Source: Pseudomonadota bacterium (GTDB lineage: Bacteria; Pseudomonadota; Gammaproteobacteria; Steroidobacterales; Steroidobacteraceae). From it: a stretch of DNA of 64,000 nucleotides. The notes beneath the pieces are model-generated. The model ran no database searches, was not told the DNA's origin, and was given only the letters and a program-made list of their open reading frames with translations. Each line of letters starts with the position of its first letter. The stretch's first letter is position 1. The stretch covers positions 992,001 through 1,056,000 of the forward strand of contig JAFEDU010000001.1 in NCBI GenBank assembly GCA_018241425.1. The letters run 5' to 3'. Positions 29,337 through 38,315 of the stretch are shown in pieces. The translations under genes and the position numbers were made by a program.

Positions 29337-30304
29337 ACGTTCGACAGTGCGCGCCGCTCCAGGCGCATGAGCATGTAGCGGGCGAAGGCGATCACCGTGA
29401 AGGTGATGAGGAAGAGGATCGCCCCCAGGGCCACGAGCGAGGACGTGTAGAGGTCACCCACCGCCTCGGCGAACTCGTTGGCGATGGAGGCCGAGATCGT
29501 CGTCCCGGGGGCCAGCAGCGAGGAGCCGATGCGGTGGGCGTTGCCGATCACGAAGGTGACGGCCATGGTCTCCCCGAGCGCCCGGCCCAAGCCCAGCATC
29601 ACCCCGCCGATCATGCCGGTGCGCGCATACGGCACGACCACCTGCCAGATGACCTCCCAGGTCGTGGCCCCGAGGCCGTAGCAGGATTCCTTGAGGACGT
29701 CCGGTACGGTCTCGAACACGTCGCGCATGACCGCGGAGATGAACGGGATCACCATGATCGCGAGCACGAAGCTTGCCGACAGCACGCCGATCCCGTAGGG
29801 CGGCCCCTGGAAGAGCTTGCCGATCACCGGCAGCGGTCCCAGCCATGCGATGAGGGCCGGCTGCACGTGCGCCTGCAGGATCGGGGCGAGCACGAACAGG
29901 CCCCAGATGCCGTAGATGATGGACGGCACGGCGGCCAGGAGCTCGATCGCGACCCCGACCGGGCGCTTGAGCCAGGCGGGGGCGAGCTCGGTGAGGAAGA
30001 TCGCGATCCCGAAGCTCACCGGGATGGCCAGGAGCAGCGCGAGCGCGGAAGTGACGAGCGTGCCGTAGATCGGGGCCAGCGCCCCGTACTGGTCGGTGAC
30101 CGGGTTCCAGATCTCGCGGGTGAGGAAGCTGAACTTGAAGTGCGAGAGCGCCGGCCACGCCCCGACCACGAGCGAAAGCACCACCCCACCCAGGAGCAGC
30201 AGCACCAGCAGGGCCGCGGCGAGGGTCGCGAGGCGGAACACCCGTTCGCGCAGGCGCTGCCCGGCCGCCTGGCGTGCCTCGATCGTGACGACGCTGCTAT
30301 TCAT
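29333..30304 (-). CDS. pstC: Phosphate ABC transporter permease PstC
   Basis: A 323-residue permease with an N-terminal cytoplasmic segment and six membrane helices. It shows the PstC-type [21 protein letters not shown] stretch (in part), [18 protein letters not shown] and the coupling loop [20 protein letters not shown]. The ATG at 30302-30304 ([12 protein letters not shown]) is preferred to a TTG four codons upstream. It is 177 bp downstream of pstS, with a large stem-loop between them. Confidence 0.94.
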   Translation of the reverse strand: MNSSVVTIEARQAAGQRLRERVFRLATLAAALLVLLLLGGVVLSLVVGAWPALSHFKFSFLTREIWNPVTDQYGALAPIYGTLVTSALALLLAIPVSFGIAIFLTELAPAWLKRPVGVAIELLAAVPSIIYGIWGLFVLAPILQAHVQPALIAWLGPLPVIGKLFQGPPYGIGVLSASFVLAIMVIPFISAVMRDVFETVPDVLKESCYGLGATTWEVIWQVVVPYARTGMIGGVMLGLGRALGETMAVTFVIGNAHRIGSSLLAPGTTISASIANEFAEAVGDLYTSSLVALGAILFLITFTVIAFARYMLMRLERRALSNV

Positions 30305-30353
30305 CGCGGGCGGCAAGCTCTCACGGTCGCCTCAAGTGTCCCCATACTCAAAA

Positions 30354-30403
30354 CCCGGCGGCCGTCGCGCATTTCCGGTGGGGAAACCGCGGCGGCCGCC
30401 GGG
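30354..30403 (-). repeat. Stem-loop between pstS and pstC
   Basis: An 11-bp perfect inverted repeat (CCCGGCGGCCG at 30354-30364, its complement at 30393-30403) encloses 28 bases. No T-run follows in the direction of transcription. Such intercistronic stems often protect the pstS message from 3' decay or lower expression of the downstream permease genes; that role is inferred. Confidence 0.55.
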
Positions 30404-30481
30404 CATCATCGGCAAGCGGCGTGCGTGCCACCCGGCACCGCCGCAGGCTGCAACGCCCGCACGGCGTCGGGGGTGAAGTTC

Positions 30482-31513
30482 TTAGAACGTCACGCCCTTG
30501 ATCTGCGACTTCCAGGTCGCCCGCACCTGCTGCACCAGGGCATCCGGCAGCGGGACGTAATCCAGTTCCGCCGCCATCTTGCCACCGTTCTTGTAGGCCC
30601 AGTCAAAGAACTTGAGCGCAGCCCCGGTGGCCGCCGCATCCGGCGGAGTGGCGTAGACCAGGATGAAGCTCGCCCCGGTGATCGGCCAGCTCTTCGCGCC
30701 CGCCTGGTTGGTCAGGATCAGGAAGTAGCCATTCGAGTGGGCCCAGTCGGCGCTCGCCGCGGCCGCCTGGAAGCTCTCCGCGCTCGGGGTCACCGCCTGG
30801 CCGGCGGCGTTGACGAGGTTCGCGTAGGCCATCTGCGTCTGCTTGGCGTAGGCATACTCGACGTAGCCGACGGCGCCGTCGGTCTGGCGGGTCATGTTCG
30901 CCACGCCCTCGTTGCCCTTGGCGCCGATCCCGACCGGCCACTGCACCGAGGTCGCAGCGCCAATCGTGCTCTGGAACTTCGGGCTGGTCTTGGACAGGTA
31001 GTCGGAGAAGAGGAAGTTGGTCCCGGAGCCGTCCGAGCGGTACACCGGGGCGATGTTGGTCGCAGGCAGCGTGAGCTTGGGATTGAGCTTCTTGATGCGG
31101 GCATCGTCCCACTTGGTGATCTCGCCCAGGTAGATCGACGCCAGCGTCGCCCCGTCGAGCACCAGCGCGCCGGCGGCCACGCCCTTGACGTTCACCACCG
31201 GCACGACGCCGCCGATGATCATCGGGAACTGCACGAGTCCCGACTCCTTGAGCTCCTCGGGCTTGAGCGGCATGTCCGAAGCACCGAAGGTCACGGTCTT
31301 GGCCTTGATCTGCTTGATCCCGCCACCGGAACCGATGGACTGGTAGTTGAGGCCGATGCCGGTCTGCGTCTTGTAGGCATCCGCCCACTTCGAATAGATC
31401 GGGTAGGGGAAGGTCGCGCCGGCGCCGGAGATGTCCGCCGCCTGGGTGGCCCCTGCGAACGCAGCCAGGCCGAGGACGGCCAGCCACAGTTGTTTCGATT
31501 TGTGTCGGATCAT
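30482..31513 (-). CDS. pstS: Periplasmic phosphate-binding protein PstS
   Basis: PstS captures phosphate for the PstCAB importer. The signal peptide ends at GATQA before ADISGAGATFPYPIYSKWAD, the family start. The ligand-binding loops are visible: SIGSGGGIKQI, FGASDMPL, and VYRSDGSGTNFLFSDYL. Length 343 is normal. A strong AGGAGG is 6 bp before the ATG. Expression should be PhoB dependent (see 31599-31632). Confidence 0.96.
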   Translation of the reverse strand: MIRHKSKQLWLAVLGLAAFAGATQAADISGAGATFPYPIYSKWADAYKTQTGIGLNYQSIGSGGGIKQIKAKTVTFGASDMPLKPEELKESGLVQFPMIIGGVVPVVNVKGVAAGALVLDGATLASIYLGEITKWDDARIKKLNPKLTLPATNIAPVYRSDGSGTNFLFSDYLSKTSPKFQSTIGAATSVQWPVGIGAKGNEGVANMTRQTDGAVGYVEYAYAKQTQMAYANLVNAAGQAVTPSAESFQAAAASADWAHSNGYFLILTNQAGAKSWPITGASFILVYATPPDAAATGAALKFFDWAYKNGGKMAAELDYVPLPDALVQQVRATWKSQIKGVTF

Positions 31514-31598
31514 GCGTAGCCTCCTGCGGCTCTCGGTGCGAGTACGGTTCGGGTCGGCTGTTAGGCCCCGCCGGGGAGCCTAGTGAGCGCTCGCGCGC

Positions 31599-31632
31599 AT
31601 TAGATGACAGTAATGTGACGATCGGATGACAG
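31599..31632 (-). promoter_or_regulatory. PhoB box and -10 of pstS
   Basis: On the minus strand CTGTCAT (31626-31632), CCGA, TCGTCAC (31615-31621) form a PhoB box. Exactly 10 bp later is TCTAAT (31599-31604), a 5 of 6 match to the sigma70 -10. A third phased repeat, CTGTCAT (31604-31610), lies in the spacer. No -35 hexamer is present, as expected for PhoB activation. The predicted start leaves a leader of about 80 nt. Confidence 0.9.
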
Positions 31633-31799
31633 CCCGAACCGTCACGCCCCGATCGCGCCTTGAGCGTCGCGAGCACAGTGTTGCCGGGAGAAGTTGCACC
31701 CCCGTGACATCGCCCGGAGGGACATGGAGGCTTGATCGCATCGGGCTGCCTTGCGTATAAACCTGACAGCCCTACTCCCCACCGCCCCGCCCGCCACCG

Positions 31800-32927
31800 A
31801 TGTCGCAAACCGTTGAACTGACTCAGGATCTTATCGCCCGCCGCTCCGTGACGCCCAGCGATGAGGGCTGCCAGGCGCTCATGTGCCGGCGCCTGGCCGC
31901 CGCGGGCTTCACGGTCGAGCCGATGCCCTACGGCAACGTCGAGAACTTCTGGGCGCGTCGCGGCCGGGAGGGCCCCGTCTTCTGCTTCGCCGGCCATACC
32001 GACGTGGTGCCGACCGGCCCGCTGGAGGAATGGGTGAGCGACCCGTTCACCCCCACGGTCCGCGACGGGCTGCTCTTCGGCCGCGGGGCGGCGGACATGA
32101 AGAGCGGACTTGCCGCGATGGTCACGGCCGCAGAGGCATTCGCCGCAGCGCACCCGGATCACCGTGGCAGCGTCGCCTTCCTCATCACCAGCGACGAGGA
32201 AGGCCCCTCGGTGGACGGGACGAAGCGGGTCGTCCGGACCCTGAAGGACCGCGGCGAGCGCATCGACTGGTGCCTGGTGGGCGAGCCCTCCAGCGAGCAC
32301 GTGCTCGGGGACACCATCAAGGTCGGGCGGCGCGGCTCCCTGAGTGGACGGCTCACCGTACACGGCATCCAGGGACACATCGCCTATCCGCAGCTGGCCG
32401 AGAACCCGGTGCACACCTTCGCCCCGGCGCTCGCGGAACTCACCCAGCGGCGCTGGGATGAGGGCACGGAGCATTTCCAGCCGACCAGCTTCCAGGTGAG
32501 CAACTTCAACGCCGGCACCGGGGCGCCCAACGTCATCCCCGGGGAGCTGCGTGCGCGCTTCAACCTGCGCTATAGCCCGGTGCAGACGCTCGCGGGACTG
32601 AAGGCCGAGGTGGAGGAAATCCTGCGGCGCCACAAGGTGCGCTACACGCTCGAGTGGTACGTCTCGGGAGAGCCCTTCTATACCCCGCCCGGTCCGCTCT
32701 CGCAGGCGGTGAGCGAGGCCGTGCACGAAGTCGCGGGGCTGCGGCCGAAGCTGACCACCGGCGGGGGGACTTCCGACGGGCGCTTCATCGCCCCGCTCGG
32801 CGCGCAGGTGGTGGAGCTCGGCGTCATCAACGCCTCGATCCACAAGGTGAATGAATCGGTGCGCGTCGCCGACATCGACGCCCTGCACCGCATGTACCTG
32901 GCGGTGCTTACGCGGCTGCTCGCCTGA
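31800..32927 (+). CDS. dapE: Succinyl-diaminopimelate desuccinylase
   Basis: DapE hydrolyses N-succinyl-LL-diaminopimelate after DapC. It is an M20 di-zinc amidohydrolase of 375 residues. Metal and catalytic residues are visible: H66 and D68 in [12 protein letters not shown]99 in [11 protein letters not shown]133 and E134 in [12 protein letters not shown] dimerisation lid domain follows (about 180-290). It is transcribed divergently from pstS, and its 3' end overlaps the convergent dsbB by 20 bp. Confidence 0.95.
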   Translation: MSQTVELTQDLIARRSVTPSDEGCQALMCRRLAAAGFTVEPMPYGNVENFWARRGREGPVFCFAGHTDVVPTGPLEEWVSDPFTPTVRDGLLFGRGAADMKSGLAAMVTAAEAFAAAHPDHRGSVAFLITSDEEGPSVDGTKRVVRTLKDRGERIDWCLVGEPSSEHVLGDTIKVGRRGSLSGRLTVHGIQGHIAYPQLAENPVHTFAPALAELTQRRWDEGTEHFQPTSFQVSNFNAGTGAPNVIPGELRARFNLRYSPVQTLAGLKAEVEEILRRHKVRYTLEWYVSGEPFYTPPGPLSQAVSEAVHEVAGLRPKLTTGGGTSDGRFIAPLGAQVVELGVINASIHKVNESVRVADIDALHRMYLAVLTRLLA

Positions 32928-33399
32928 GGTTCGCGCGCAGGCCAAGCGCGGCGAGCGCCAGCGACCACAGGAGCACCCAGGCGGGCATCGCGAGCCCGAG
33001 GAAGCGCCAGTTCACCTCCCCGCACTCCCCGCTGCCGGTGAGCACCTTCTTGATCACCTGGAACACGGGGCTGAACTTGAGCATCACCCCGAGCGGTGCC
33101 CCGCAGGAGGGGATCGTGCCCGGCGGCAGGTGCTGGATGTAGACGTGGCGGGCCGCGACCGCGGCGGTGGCGAGCGCCGCGAGCGCGATCAGCACCGCGT
33201 ACACGGTGCGGCCACCGCCCCTCGGGTTATGCAGGGCGGCTACGAGGAACGCCGCGGCGGTCGCCGCGATCCCCACCCGCTGGAAGATGCACAGCGGACA
33301 GGGCTCCAGGTGCAGGTAGAACTGGGAGTAGAGCGCGAAGGCGAGCAGCCCTGCGCACAAGAGGAATCCCGCGAAGTTGGGCAGACGGCTTGGGGTCAT
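32908..33399 (-). CDS. dsbB: Disulfide bond formation protein DsbB family
   Basis: DsbB re-oxidises DsbA and passes electrons to quinones. The 163-residue protein has four hydrophobic segments. It retains both redox pairs: CPLC in the first periplasmic loop (C34, C37) and C99 and C126 in the second loop ([15 protein letters not shown]). Those features are diagnostic. No dsbA is nearby. It lies on the minus strand 33 bp downstream of phoU, with which it may be cotranscribed. Confidence 0.9.
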   Translation of the reverse strand: MTPSRLPNFAGFLLCAGLLAFALYSQFYLHLEPCPLCIFQRVGIAATAAAFLVAALHNPRGGGRTVYAVLIALAALATAAVAARHVYIQHLPPGTIPSCGAPLGVMLKFSPVFQVIKKVLTGSGECGEVNWRFLGLAMPAWVLLWSLALAALGLRANLRRAAA

Positions 33400-33432
33400 C
33401 CGCGAAGGATAACCGGCGGGCCGCGGGGGGCG

Positions 33433-34173
33433 CTACGCCGGGGGCTGCGCGCCGTTGGCGGGCGAGCGCAGCTCGCGCTCCACGTCATCGAGGGAGGTGT
33501 GGCGGATGTCCTTGCCGTGCACCATGTAGATGACGTACTCGCTGATGTTCTTGGCGTGGTCGCCGATGCGCTCCAGCGCGCGCACGACCCACATGACATC
33601 CAGGGCCCTGCGGATGGTGCGCGGGTCCTCCATCATGAAGGTGATGCTCTGGCGCTGGATGGCCTCGTATTCCTCGTCCACCAGGCGGTCCTGGCGCGCC
33701 ACCCGCAGCGCGGACTCGACGTCCATGCGCGCGAAGGCATCCAGGGCGTCGTGCACCATCTCCGAGACCACGCGCCCGAGGTGCTTGATCTCGCGGTACT
33801 TGTCGGCCGGCCGCTCCATGGTGGCGAGCCGGGAGGCGATGTAGCCGATCTTCTCGCCCTCGTCGCCGATGCGCTCGAGATCGGTGATGGTCTTGATGAT
33901 CGCGACGATCACGCGCAGGTCGCCGGCCGCCGGGGCGCGGGTGGCGAGGATCTTGCTGCACTCCTCGTCGATCATGACCTCCATGTTGTTGACCTGGTGG
34001 TCATCGAGCGCCACCGACTCCCCGAGGGAGCTGTCGCCCTCGACCAGCGCCGTGATCGCCTTGCGCAGCTGCTGCTCGACGAAGCCACCCATGCCCAGCA
34101 CCTTGCTGCGCACGCGCTCCAGGTCCTCGTTGAACCTGCGGGAGATGTGGTGACTGAGATCGGCGGTTTCCAT
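33433..34173 (-). CDS. phoU: Phosphate-signalling protein PhoU
   Basis: PhoU links the Pst transporter to PhoR and holds the Pho response off when phosphate is plentiful. The 246 residues are two three-helix bundles, each with the metal-binding E/DxxxD signature: DLERIGDEGEKIGYIA and RALERIGDHAKNISEYV. The start is ATG at 34171-34173 and overlaps the last base of the glycosyltransferase stop (TGATG), so translation is coupled to it. The longer frame upstream is a shadow. It is unusual that phoU is joined to lipid-remodelling genes instead of closing the pst operon. Confidence 0.94.
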   Translation of the reverse strand: METADLSHHISRRFNEDLERVRSKVLGMGGFVEQQLRKAITALVEGDSSLGESVALDDHQVNNMEVMIDEECSKILATRAPAAGDLRVIVAIIKTITDLERIGDEGEKIGYIASRLATMERPADKYREIKHLGRVVSEMVHDALDAFARMDVESALRVARQDRLVDEEYEAIQRQSITFMMEDPRTIRRALDVMWVVRALERIGDHAKNISEYVIYMVHGKDIRHTSLDDVERELRSPANGAQPPA

Positions 34174-35273
34174 CAGTTGGCGTCCCGGGCCTGGCTGGGC
34201 TGCCTGCCCGCCACGATACGCCCGATGATAGCGGAACTGTGGCTCACGGATAGTGCGCCACGCCGCATTGCCGGGATCGGCTCGAGGCCCGCGAGGAACT
34301 GTTGGGTGGCCGCCTCCCAGCTGAAGGCCTGCGCGCCGCGGACACAGGCGGCACGGTCCAGCTGCAGTGCGCCGGCGATGGCGGTTGCAAGGTCCGGGTC
34401 CAGCACCCCGGTGACGCCCGGCTCGATGACGTCGACCGGCCCGGGCACCGGGAAGGCCGCCACCGGGACGCCGCAGGCCAGCGCTTCGATCATCGCCAGG
34501 CCGAAGGTGTCGGTGAGCGAGGGGAAGACCATGACGTCGGCCCCGCTCAGGATCCGGGCGAGCTCGGTGCCGGTCCGGTAGCCCAGGAACCGCGCCTTCG
34601 GGAAGCGCGCCTCGAGCCCGGTGCGCTGCGGGCCGTCGCCGACGACGACCTGCGTGCCCGGAAGGGACAGGCCGAGGAACGCCTCGAGGTTCTTCTCCAC
34701 CGCCACGCGCCCGACACTCACCATGAGCGGGCGCGGGAGCGCGGCAAGCTCCGGATGCGGCTCGCACACCCGGAAGCGGCTGAGGTCCACGCCGCGACGC
34801 CAGCGGTGCATGGAACGCAAGCCGTGGCCGGCGAGTTCGCGCTCGAGCGAGGGGCTGGCGACGAACGTACGCGCGGCGGCGTTATGGAAGCGGCGCAGCC
34901 AGCCGTAGCTCACCGCGAGCGGGATCGGCCAGCGGGCCCTGAGGTACTCGGGGTAGCGGGTGTGATAGGCGGTCGTGAAGGGCACCCCGCGGGCGCGGCA
35001 GAAGCGGCGCACCGCCATGCCCACCGGGCCCTCGGTGGCGATGTGGATGGCGTGCGGGGCGAACCCCTTGATCTCCCGCGCCACGTACGGCCCGGGCATG
35101 AGCGCGAGCCGGATCTCGGGATAGCTCGGGCACGGCAGGCACCAGCGCCCCTCCGGGTGCAGGAAGCGCACCTCGTGGCCCATCGCGGTCAGCTGTGCGG
35201 CGGTGGCCTTGAGCGTGGTGACGACCCCGTTGATCTGCGGCGTCCAGGCATCGCTCGCCAGTGCGATCCTCAT
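34173..35273 (-). CDS. GT4-family glycosyltransferase, Agt-like glycolipid synthase
   Basis: A 366-residue GT-B glycosyltransferase. The N-terminal ASDAWTPQINGVVTTL and HIATEGPVGMAVRRFC, and the C-terminal donor site SVGRVAVEKNLEAFL and PSLTDTFGLAMIEALACG, are typical of the group that includes bacterial diacylglycerol glycosyltransferases. In marine and rhizobial bacteria the Agt member, encoded next to plcP, glycosylates diacylglycerol released from phospholipid in phosphate starvation. Here the gene is fused by a 4-bp overlap to a plcP-like gene and by a 1-bp overlap to phoU, which strongly supports that role. The sugar cannot be read from sequence. Confidence 0.8.
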   Translation of the reverse strand: MRIALASDAWTPQINGVVTTLKATAAQLTAMGHEVRFLHPEGRWCLPCPSYPEIRLALMPGPYVAREIKGFAPHAIHIATEGPVGMAVRRFCRARGVPFTTAYHTRYPEYLRARWPIPLAVSYGWLRRFHNAAARTFVASPSLERELAGHGLRSMHRWRRGVDLSRFRVCEPHPELAALPRPLMVSVGRVAVEKNLEAFLGLSLPGTQVVVGDGPQRTGLEARFPKARFLGYRTGTELARILSGADVMVFPSLTDTFGLAMIEALACGVPVAAFPVPGPVDVIEPGVTGVLDPDLATAIAGALQLDRAACVRGAQAFSWEAATQQFLAGLEPIPAMRRGALSVSHSSAIIGRIVAGRQPSQARDAN

Positions 35274-36082
35274 GCCGCGTCCGCCACCAGCGCACCGGTG
35301 GCGCGCACGCCGGCGGCCGCGCCCTGCCCGAGACGCACCAGCGTCAGTTCGCCCGCCTCGCTCTCGGTGAGCGCCGAGCAGGACTCCACCCAGTCACCGG
35401 TGTTGGCGTAGACCGTGCCCTCGATGCGGCACAGGTTGGCGCGGTGGATGTGGCCGCACACCACCCCGTCGTAGCCCTGGGCGCGCGCGTGCGCGGCCGC
35501 GAGCTCCTCGAAGTTGCGGATGTAGCGCGCCGCGACGCCGATGCCGAGCTTGAGGCTCTCGGTCAGCGGCCAGTAAGGCTTGCCCAGGCGCCGGCGCACG
35601 TTGTTGATGCGGTGGCTGACGGCGACCGTGGCGCCGTGCACGAAATCACCGAGGTGCTGCAGCCACGGGGCGCAGGTCATGTCGCCGTCGAACTGGTCCC
35701 CGTGCATCACCAGCAGGCGCTCGCCGCGCGCGGTGCGGTGCACCCACTCGCGGTGCACCTCGAACTGGCCCTGCAGCATCTGGGCGAGCATCGCGAGGCT
35801 CGCATCGTGGTTGCCGGGGATGTACACGAGGCGCGAACCTGCGCGCTGGCGCGCGAGCAGCGTGCGCACCACCTGGGTGTGGCCGGGGCTCCAGAAGGCG
35901 CGGCGCGCGAGACTCAGGGCGTCCACGATGTCCCCCACCAGCACGATGGTCTCCGCCTCGATGCGGGCGAGGAACTCGTTGAGCTCGGTGGTGCGGGCGT
36001 GGCGGTAGCCCAGGTGGATGTCAGAAAGGAAGAGCGTCCGTGCCCGGGTTCGCCCGGAACGCGCCGAGGAAGCGCCTGCCAT
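35270..36082 (-). CDS. plcP: PlcP-like metallophosphoesterase (phospholipase C type)
   Basis: A 270-residue calcineurin-type phosphoesterase. Metal ligands are in LFLSDIHLGYRH, LVGDIVDALSL, IPGNHDASLAM, MHGDQFDGDM and GHIHRANL. The C-terminal YANTGDWVESC is typical of PlcP and of proteins often labelled UDP-2,3-diacylglucosamine diphosphatase-like. LpxH is the alternative, since the lipid A genes at the window start lack an lpxH. However, WSPGHTQVVRTLL, RRRLGKPYWPLTESLK and NTGDWVESC fit PlcP as I remember it, and the agt-phoU context supports it. PlcP cuts phospholipid headgroups to give diacylglycerol when phosphate is low. ATG at 36080-36082 is chosen. Confidence 0.75.
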   Translation of the reverse strand: MAGASSARSGRTRARTLFLSDIHLGYRHARTTELNEFLARIEAETIVLVGDIVDALSLARRAFWSPGHTQVVRTLLARQRAGSRLVYIPGNHDASLAMLAQMLQGQFEVHREWVHRTARGERLLVMHGDQFDGDMTCAPWLQHLGDFVHGATVAVSHRINNVRRRLGKPYWPLTESLKLGIGVAARYIRNFEELAAAHARAQGYDGVVCGHIHRANLCRIEGTVYANTGDWVESCSALTESEAGELTLVRLGQGAAAGVRATGALVADAA

Positions 36083-36124
36083 GATCCGTCCTTTGCCTTG
36101 GGGGCCCACGGCCCACCCAAGGGT

Positions 36125-36153
36125 CGTCCAGCCGTGTGTCGCTGGGATGACGG
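36125..36153 (-). promoter_or_regulatory. Candidate PhoB repeats upstream of plcP
   Basis: On the minus strand CCGTCAT (36147-36153), CCCA, GCGACAC (36136-36142), ACGG, CTGGACG (36125-36131) keep the 11-bp phase of PhoB repeats. Only the first repeat is a close match, and no good -10 follows at 10 bp. The plcP genes may instead be read through from phoBR, whose end is only 90 bp upstream. Confidence 0.4.
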
Positions 36154-36172
36154 TCCCGCTACGGGTTTAAGA

Positions 36173-37495
36173 CTAGGCGGTGGCGGCGGCCGCGCGCGCG
36201 ACCGGCAGGATGCGCTCGGGCGGAAAATGACACGTGAATGTGCTGCCGCTGCCGAGCGTGCTCTCAACCTCGAGCGTCGCCCCGTGCCGCTGCAGCACGT
36301 GCTTCACGATCGCAAGCCCCAGGCCCGAGCCCCCGGTCGCGCGCGAGCGCCCGGCATCGACACGGTAGAAGCGCTCGGTGAGCCGCGGGATGTGTTCGGC
36401 GGGCACGCCCATTCCGGTGTCGGTGACGGCGAAGTGCGCGCCGTCCGCGTCGGTCCACCAGCGGATCTCGATCGAGCCCTCGGCCGGGGTGTACTTGGCG
36501 GCATTGTCGACGAGGTTGGAGAACGCCGAGTGGATCTCCGGCTCGTCGCCCAGCAGCTGCGCCGCGGACTCGATACGCAGCCGCACGTCCCTCGGGTGCA
36601 CGGGACGGGCGAGCACGTCCTTGCGCAGGAGCGAGGCGAGCGCTGCGACGTCGACCGGCTCGCCGCCCACCACCTCGTCGGTCTCCTCCAGGCGCGACAG
36701 CTCGATAAGGTCGCGGATGATGGCGGTCATGCGCTCGGCCTGGCGCCGCATCTCCGCGATCGGACCCTGCAGCTCCGCATCCAGCACCGGGTCGGCGGCG
36801 AGCGTCTCGAGATAGCCGGAGATGACGGTCAGGGGCGAGCGCAGCTCGTGCGAGGCATTGGCCACGAAGTCGCGCCGCACCGCCTCGAGCCGGATCTGGC
36901 GCGAGACGTCGCGCACCAGGAGCAGCAGCTGCCCGTCGCCGTAGGGCGCGACCTGCAGCGACAGGAAGCCGTCCTCGCCGGTGGCGGTGCGCACCACCAC
37001 CGGGTTCGCGAAGTCGCCGGCGGCAAGGTAGCGCACGAACTCCGGTGCGCGCACCAGGTGCTCGATGCGCATGCCGAGGTCCCCGGTGCGGCGCAGGTTC
37101 AGCAGGCGCGCCGCCATGCGGTTGAACCAGACGATCTCGCGCTGCGCGTTCAGGATCACCACCCCGTCCGGGAGCGCGGCGGTGGAGCGCTGCAGCTGGC
37201 GCATCAGCTGCACGAAGCGCTGCTTGTGGAAGCGCTTGCGCCGGTGCAGTCGTACGACCTGCGCGATGATCTCGCCCCACACGCCCCCGACGTCCGGCGG
37301 ATCGGCGTAGTTGCGGTGACGCAGCCACCACTCCAGCCGGAAGAGGTAGACGAGCATCCAGGTGAGGTGCAGCGCGAGCGCGCAGGCAAGGCCGAGCCAC
37401 AGGTTGCCGAACAGCCAGCCGGCGCCGGCTCCGAACACGACCGTGGCCAGGAGGCGCCCAGCCGCGAACAACCAGGCCTGTGTCGCAGGTTGCAT
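36173..37495 (-). CDS. phoR: Phosphate regulon sensor kinase PhoR
   Basis: A 440-residue sensor kinase with two close N-terminal membrane helices (about 8-55) and no large periplasmic domain. A charged linker and a PAS domain (about 100-200, DGVVILNAQREIVWFNRMAA) follow. Then come HisKA with FVANASHELRSPLTVISGYLE (in part; H216) and HATPase motifs NLVDNAAKYTP, DTGMGVPAEH and GGSGLGLAIVKHVL. This layout is exactly that of PhoR. The ATG at 37493-37495 is preferred to a GTG one codon upstream. It is 39 bp downstream of phoB. Confidence 0.95.
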   Translation of the reverse strand: MQPATQAWLFAAGRLLATVVFGAGAGWLFGNLWLGLACALALHLTWMLVYLFRLEWWLRHRNYADPPDVGGVWGEIIAQVVRLHRRKRFHKQRFVQLMRQLQRSTAALPDGVVILNAQREIVWFNRMAARLLNLRRTGDLGMRIEHLVRAPEFVRYLAAGDFANPVVVRTATGEDGFLSLQVAPYGDGQLLLLVRDVSRQIRLEAVRRDFVANASHELRSPLTVISGYLETLAADPVLDAELQGPIAEMRRQAERMTAIIRDLIELSRLEETDEVVGGEPVDVAALASLLRKDVLARPVHPRDVRLRIESAAQLLGDEPEIHSAFSNLVDNAAKYTPAEGSIEIRWWTDADGAHFAVTDTGMGVPAEHIPRLTERFYRVDAGRSRATGGSGLGLAIVKHVLQRHGATLEVESTLGSGSTFTCHFPPERILPVARAAAATA

Positions 37496-37534
37496 CACTG
37501 TCGCAGCACGCCTCGCGGAACTATGCCGCTTTAA

Positions 37535-38230
37535 CTATACCGTGCGTGCCGAGAATCGGTAGCCGGAGCCGCGCACCGTCTGCACGAAGTGGTCGTAGCC
37601 GAAGACCTCGAGCGCCTTGCGCAGGCGCCGGATGTGGACGTCGATGGTGCGTTCCTCGACGTACACGTTGCCGCCCCAGATGCGGTCGAGCAGCTGGTCG
37701 CGGGTATATACGCGCTCGGGATGCGTCATGAAGAACTCGAGCATCCGGTACTCGGTGGGGCCGAGCGCGACCGTGCGCTCGCCCACCATGACGCGGTGGC
37801 TGCCCTGGTCCAGCACCAGCCCCTCGAACTCGATCAGCTCGTCGACCCCGTTGGGCGTCGAGCGGCGCAGGACCGCGTTGATACGGGCGAGGAGCTCGCG
37901 CGGCGAGAAGGGCTTGGTGACGTAGTCATCGGCCCCGCCCTCCAGGCCGGCGACTTTGTCTCCCTCCTCCGCCCGGGCCGTGAGCATGATGACCGGCAGC
38001 TCGCGGGTCTCACGGTCACGCTTGAGCGCACGGGTGAGCTCGAGGCCGCTCATGTCCGGGAGCATCCAGTCGACCAGGACCAGGTCCGGGCGGGAATCCG
38101 CGAGCGCCGCACGGGCGGCCCGGCAATCTTCCGCCTCGCGCACTTCAAAGCCGGCGCGCTTCAGTCCGAAGGCGATCATCTCGCGGATCGGACGCTCATC
38201 CTCGACGATCAGTACGTGTTTGGCGGGCAT
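37535..38230 (-). CDS. phoB: Phosphate regulon response regulator PhoB
   Basis: A 231-residue OmpR-family activator. The receiver has D11, the phospho-acceptor D54 in [12 protein letters not shown], and [12 protein letters not shown]. The DNA-binding domain reads [24 protein letters not shown] (in part) and [17 protein letters not shown], very close to E. coli PhoB. ATG at 38228-38230 gives the usual length; the frame upstream is noise. It binds the boxes at its own promoter, pstS and the porin at 25183, as inferred from their sequences. Confidence 0.96.
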   Translation of the reverse strand: MPAKHVLIVEDERPIREMIAFGLKRAGFEVREAEDCRAARAALADSRPDLVLVDWMLPDMSGLELTRALKRDRETRELPVIMLTARAEEGDKVAGLEGGADDYVTKPFSPRELLARINAVLRRSTPNGVDELIEFEGLVLDQGSHRVMVGERTVALGPTEYRMLEFFMTHPERVYTRDQLLDRIWGGNVYVEERTIDVHIRRLRKALEVFGYDHFVQTVRGSGYRFSARTV

Positions 38231-38263
38231 TCCGGGTGTTTCGGGACGGAGCCGGGCGCGGGT

Positions 38264-38297
38264 ATTAGAGAGCGGCCGTGTTGCAGATTCATGACAA
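38264..38297 (-). promoter_or_regulatory. PhoB box and -10 of phoBR (autoregulation)
   Basis: On the minus strand TTGTCAT (38291-38297), GAAT, CTGCAAC (38280-38286) form a PhoB box, followed after exactly 10 bp by TCTAAT (38264-38269). The -10 hexamer is identical to that of pstS, and the spacing is identical too. It lies about 35 bp before phoB, just past the end of tsaB. Confidence 0.87.
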
Positions 38298-38315
38298 GGC
38301 CTGAAGCATTGCAGA

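Noticed and set aside
30603..32945. 780-codon minus-strand open frame spanning pstS and dapE
   Set aside because: It covers two real genes in other frames and the Pho promoter between them; no domain seen.
35261..37534. 757-codon plus-strand open frame opposite plcP and phoR
   Set aside because: Antisense to clearly functional genes and without any recognisable motif.
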